From: CAYWXK01 sp964462515 | Lineage (GTDB): Bacteria; Planctomycetota; Phycisphaerae; Sedimentisphaerales; Anaerobacaceae | Length of the DNA stretch: 64,000 bases | Direction of reading: 5' to 3' | NCBI GenBank assembly: GCA_964462515.1 | Contig: CAYWXK010000004.1 | Location: 70,457 to 134,456, forward strand | Shown: piece by piece, positions 62,818 through 64,000 of the stretch | How positions within the stretch are numbered: position 1 is the stretch's first letter | How the letters are laid out: each line of letters starts with the position of its first letter | The notes under the pieces: generated by a model | Told to the model about the DNA's origin: nothing | What the model saw: the letters and a program-made list of their open reading frames with translations, nothing else | Database searches by the model: none | Translations under genes and position numbers: made by a program

Positions 62818-62991
62818 TGAGATTTCCCATATTAAACGTTTGGCTACGCAATCAAGCCATTCAATACCGTAATAATACAAGAATCTTGCCTGAAATGAAA
62901 CAGTTTTGAGGCATTTTTCACATTTATTGCCGCCAAAGTCGCCAAAAATTGAAGCTGTAGTAAGAGCCTTATAAAAAAGGGCTTGGAGAAA

Positions 62992-63065
62992 TGGGCGGTG
63001 CAGGACTTGAACCTGCGGCCTCCTGCGTGTAAGGCAGGCGCTCTAGCCAACTGAGCTAACCGCCC
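62992..63065 (-). tRNA. tRNA-Val (anticodon UAC)
   Basis: Minus strand 74 nt: acceptor GGGCGGT/ACCGCCC, D-arm TAGCTCAGTTGGCTAGAGC, anticodon loop CTTACAC with TAC, T-arm GCAGG-TTCAAGT-CCTGC, discriminator A. No CCA encoded. Confidence 0.95.
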
Positions 63066-63182
63066 GAACAGCCTTCACAATACAAATTTTTGCCTCTTGC
63101 GTCAAGATTACAGATGCCTTATATTCTTGCACAACCAGAATTTAATAACCGCGTTATGACAAGACAAGCTTAAGGTGTGATT

Positions 63183-63695
63183 ATGACGGTACTGGAAGCC
63201 ATTCGTAAAAGATACTCCTGCAGGATATATCAGGATAAAGCGATTGAGCAGGAAAAGCTGGACACGATTTTGGAGGCGGCACGCCTCGCGCCATCTGCGA
63301 AGAATCTGCAGGATTGGCGGTTTGTGGTGGTGACGGATAAGGAAAAGAAACATAAATTGGCGGAAGCTGCGAATAATCAAACGTTTATGGAGAAAGCTGG
63401 GGCGATTATCGTTGCTTGCAGCGTAAGCAGCGAGATAATGCGGTGTGGGCTGGCGCTTGGGCCAATTGATGTAGCGATTGCACTTGAACATATCGCCTTG
63501 CAGGCAACGCAGTTAGGATTGGCGACCTGCTGGATTGGGTTGTTCTATCCGGACAAGGTGCGACCGATAGCTGGCATACCGCAAGATGTTGAGATTGTTG
63601 AGCTTATGGCGGTTGGGTATCCTGCGGATAAGCCAAAAGAGCCAAAGCGTGAGCCGATAGAAAAGATAGTCTGCTACGAGCAGTGGCAGTTCTAA
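63183..63695 (+). CDS. Nitroreductase-family flavoprotein
   Basis: 170 residues from the ATG preceded by AAGGTG. FMN-binding nitroreductase fold: EAIRKRYSCRIYQDKAIEQE at the N-terminus (SxRxY), ARLAPSAKNLQDWRFVVV near 35, DVAIALEHIALQATQLGLATCW near 98 and ELMAVGYPADKP near 143. Short single-domain members act on quinones, nitro compounds or other acceptors with NAD(P)H; substrate unknown. Flanked by two tRNA genes. Confidence 0.93.
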   Translation: MTVLEAIRKRYSCRIYQDKAIEQEKLDTILEAARLAPSAKNLQDWRFVVVTDKEKKHKLAEAANNQTFMEKAGAIIVACSVSSEIMRCGLALGPIDVAIALEHIALQATQLGLATCWIGLFYPDKVRPIAGIPQDVEIVELMAVGYPADKPKEPKREPIEKIVCYEQWQF

Positions 63696-63773
63696 GATTT
63701 TGGCTGGCCAGGAGTAAAAAAAGCTGGCTTTTTTGAGGCATTTTGCTAAAATAGGTAAAATTGTGTGAATTTT

Positions 63774-63844
63774 GGGGACGTGGTGTAACGGGAGCACGCC
63801 GCGGTCGCATCGCGGAAATGAGGGTTCGATTCCCTTCGTCTCCA
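63774..63844 (+). tRNA. Probable tRNA-Ala (anticodon CGC)
   Basis: 71 nt cloverleaf: acceptor GGGGACG/CGTCTCC with a G3-U70 pair (the main alanine identity element), short D-arm GTGTAACGGGAGCAC, anticodon arm CCGCG-GTCGCAT-CGCGG with CGC, T-arm GAGGG-TTCGATT-CCCTT, discriminator A. The short D-loop resembles glutamine-type tRNAs, and positions 32 and 38 are G and U, so identity is likely but not certain. Confidence 0.75.
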
Positions 63845-63849
63845 TTTGC

Positions 63850-63881
63850 TTCGTCGCTCGTGACCTGTGACTCGTGACCCA
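63850..63881. repeat. CGTGACCTGTGACTCGTGAC low-complexity repeat
   Basis: TCGTCGCTCGTGACCTGTGA plus CTCGTGACCC right after the tRNA; same family as inside the double-cubane gene. Confidence 0.55.
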
Positions 63882-64000
63882 TCGGAGGGATTTTTGGGAC
63901 CTCAATTTTGGACGCCTGGTGAGGTTGGAAAATACCACAAGAGGGGAAATTGGGTTTGATTGGGTTTGTTTTTATTGGTTCATTGTTCATAGTTATTTGT

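Noticed and set aside
63108..63491. 127-aa minus-strand ORF
   Set aside because: Overlaps nearly all of the nitroreductase and has no motif.
1..64000. Insertion sequences, prophage or integrase-type elements
   Set aside because: No transposase, recombinase or phage gene was recognised; the only mobile-like sequences are short repeats.

Overview
The window looks like a chromosomal piece of an anaerobic or facultative member of the Planctomycetota, probably Phycisphaerae-like. This is inferred from the mix of features: a type II pseudopilin with an unusual C-terminus, a PEP-CTERM protein with HAF repeats, an LRR protein ending in a dockerin-like module, a MetX-MetW fusion, Mrp-type hydrogenase genes, and many small hairpin repeats scattered between and inside genes. 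No rRNA or taxonomic marker is present, so the assignment is moderate. Most of the window has mid-range GC, but a GC-rich island at about 59.7-62.8 kb stands out as foreign.

Layout. 0-7.3 kb: the distal part of an operon for a membrane-bound group 4 [NiFe]-hydrogenase with an Mrp-type antiporter module, ending with a polyferredoxin-like subunit and a hydrogenase maturation protease. A two-ACT-domain protein and a NikR nickel regulator follow. 8.6-17.7 kb (minus): MetX-MetW fusion, membrane protein, secreted glycosidase-like protein, HemL, two YkgJ-type cysteine-cluster proteins, a DUF433/DUF5615 pair and IlvD. 18-33.4 kb (plus): two lipoproteins, HIT protein, dGTPase-like HD protein, a PgpA-UppP fusion, a radical SAM protein, PurA, then UppS-CdsA-PhoH-PgpH-like HD protein-YbeY-RecO. 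33.5-39.5 kb (minus): RuvB, RuvA, RuvC, CysS, IspF, HisB, HisC. 39.8-48.2 kb: LRR protein, AccD, Rpe, a membrane protein, Pgk, Gap and the HAF/PEP-CTERM protein.

48.5-59.2 kb is the most interesting part. On the minus strand an overlapping operon encodes a DUF3034-like outer-membrane protein, a methyltransferase with an odd Cys-Cys-Cys motif I, three 2-hydroxyacyl-CoA dehydratase/double-cubane-family proteins, their ASKHA-type ATPase activator, and a SelD selenophosphate synthetase carrying a three-CxC N-terminal extension and an AhpD-like C-terminal domain. Just upstream lie two paralogous small membrane-anchored proteins, each interrupted by an in-frame TGA. In both, the reading frame continues for exactly 41 well-conserved codons, and a hairpin with the geometry of a bacterial SECIS element sits 13 nt after the TGA, one copy having a compensating G-U pair. 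I read these as two new selenoproteins with the motif YGUGGTCRYSWRVP, served by the neighbouring SelD. Their functions are unknown.

59.6-62.8 kb: a GH2 beta-galactosidase-like gene coupled to a truncated GH3 gene in the GC-rich island. 63-64 kb: tRNA-Val(UAC), a nitroreductase and a probable tRNA-Ala(CGC).

A second theme is short palindromic or low-complexity repeats inserted in frame into otherwise conserved proteins (hydrogenase antiporter subunit, PhoH, RecO, UppP domain, PgpH-like, double-cubane protein, SelD linker).
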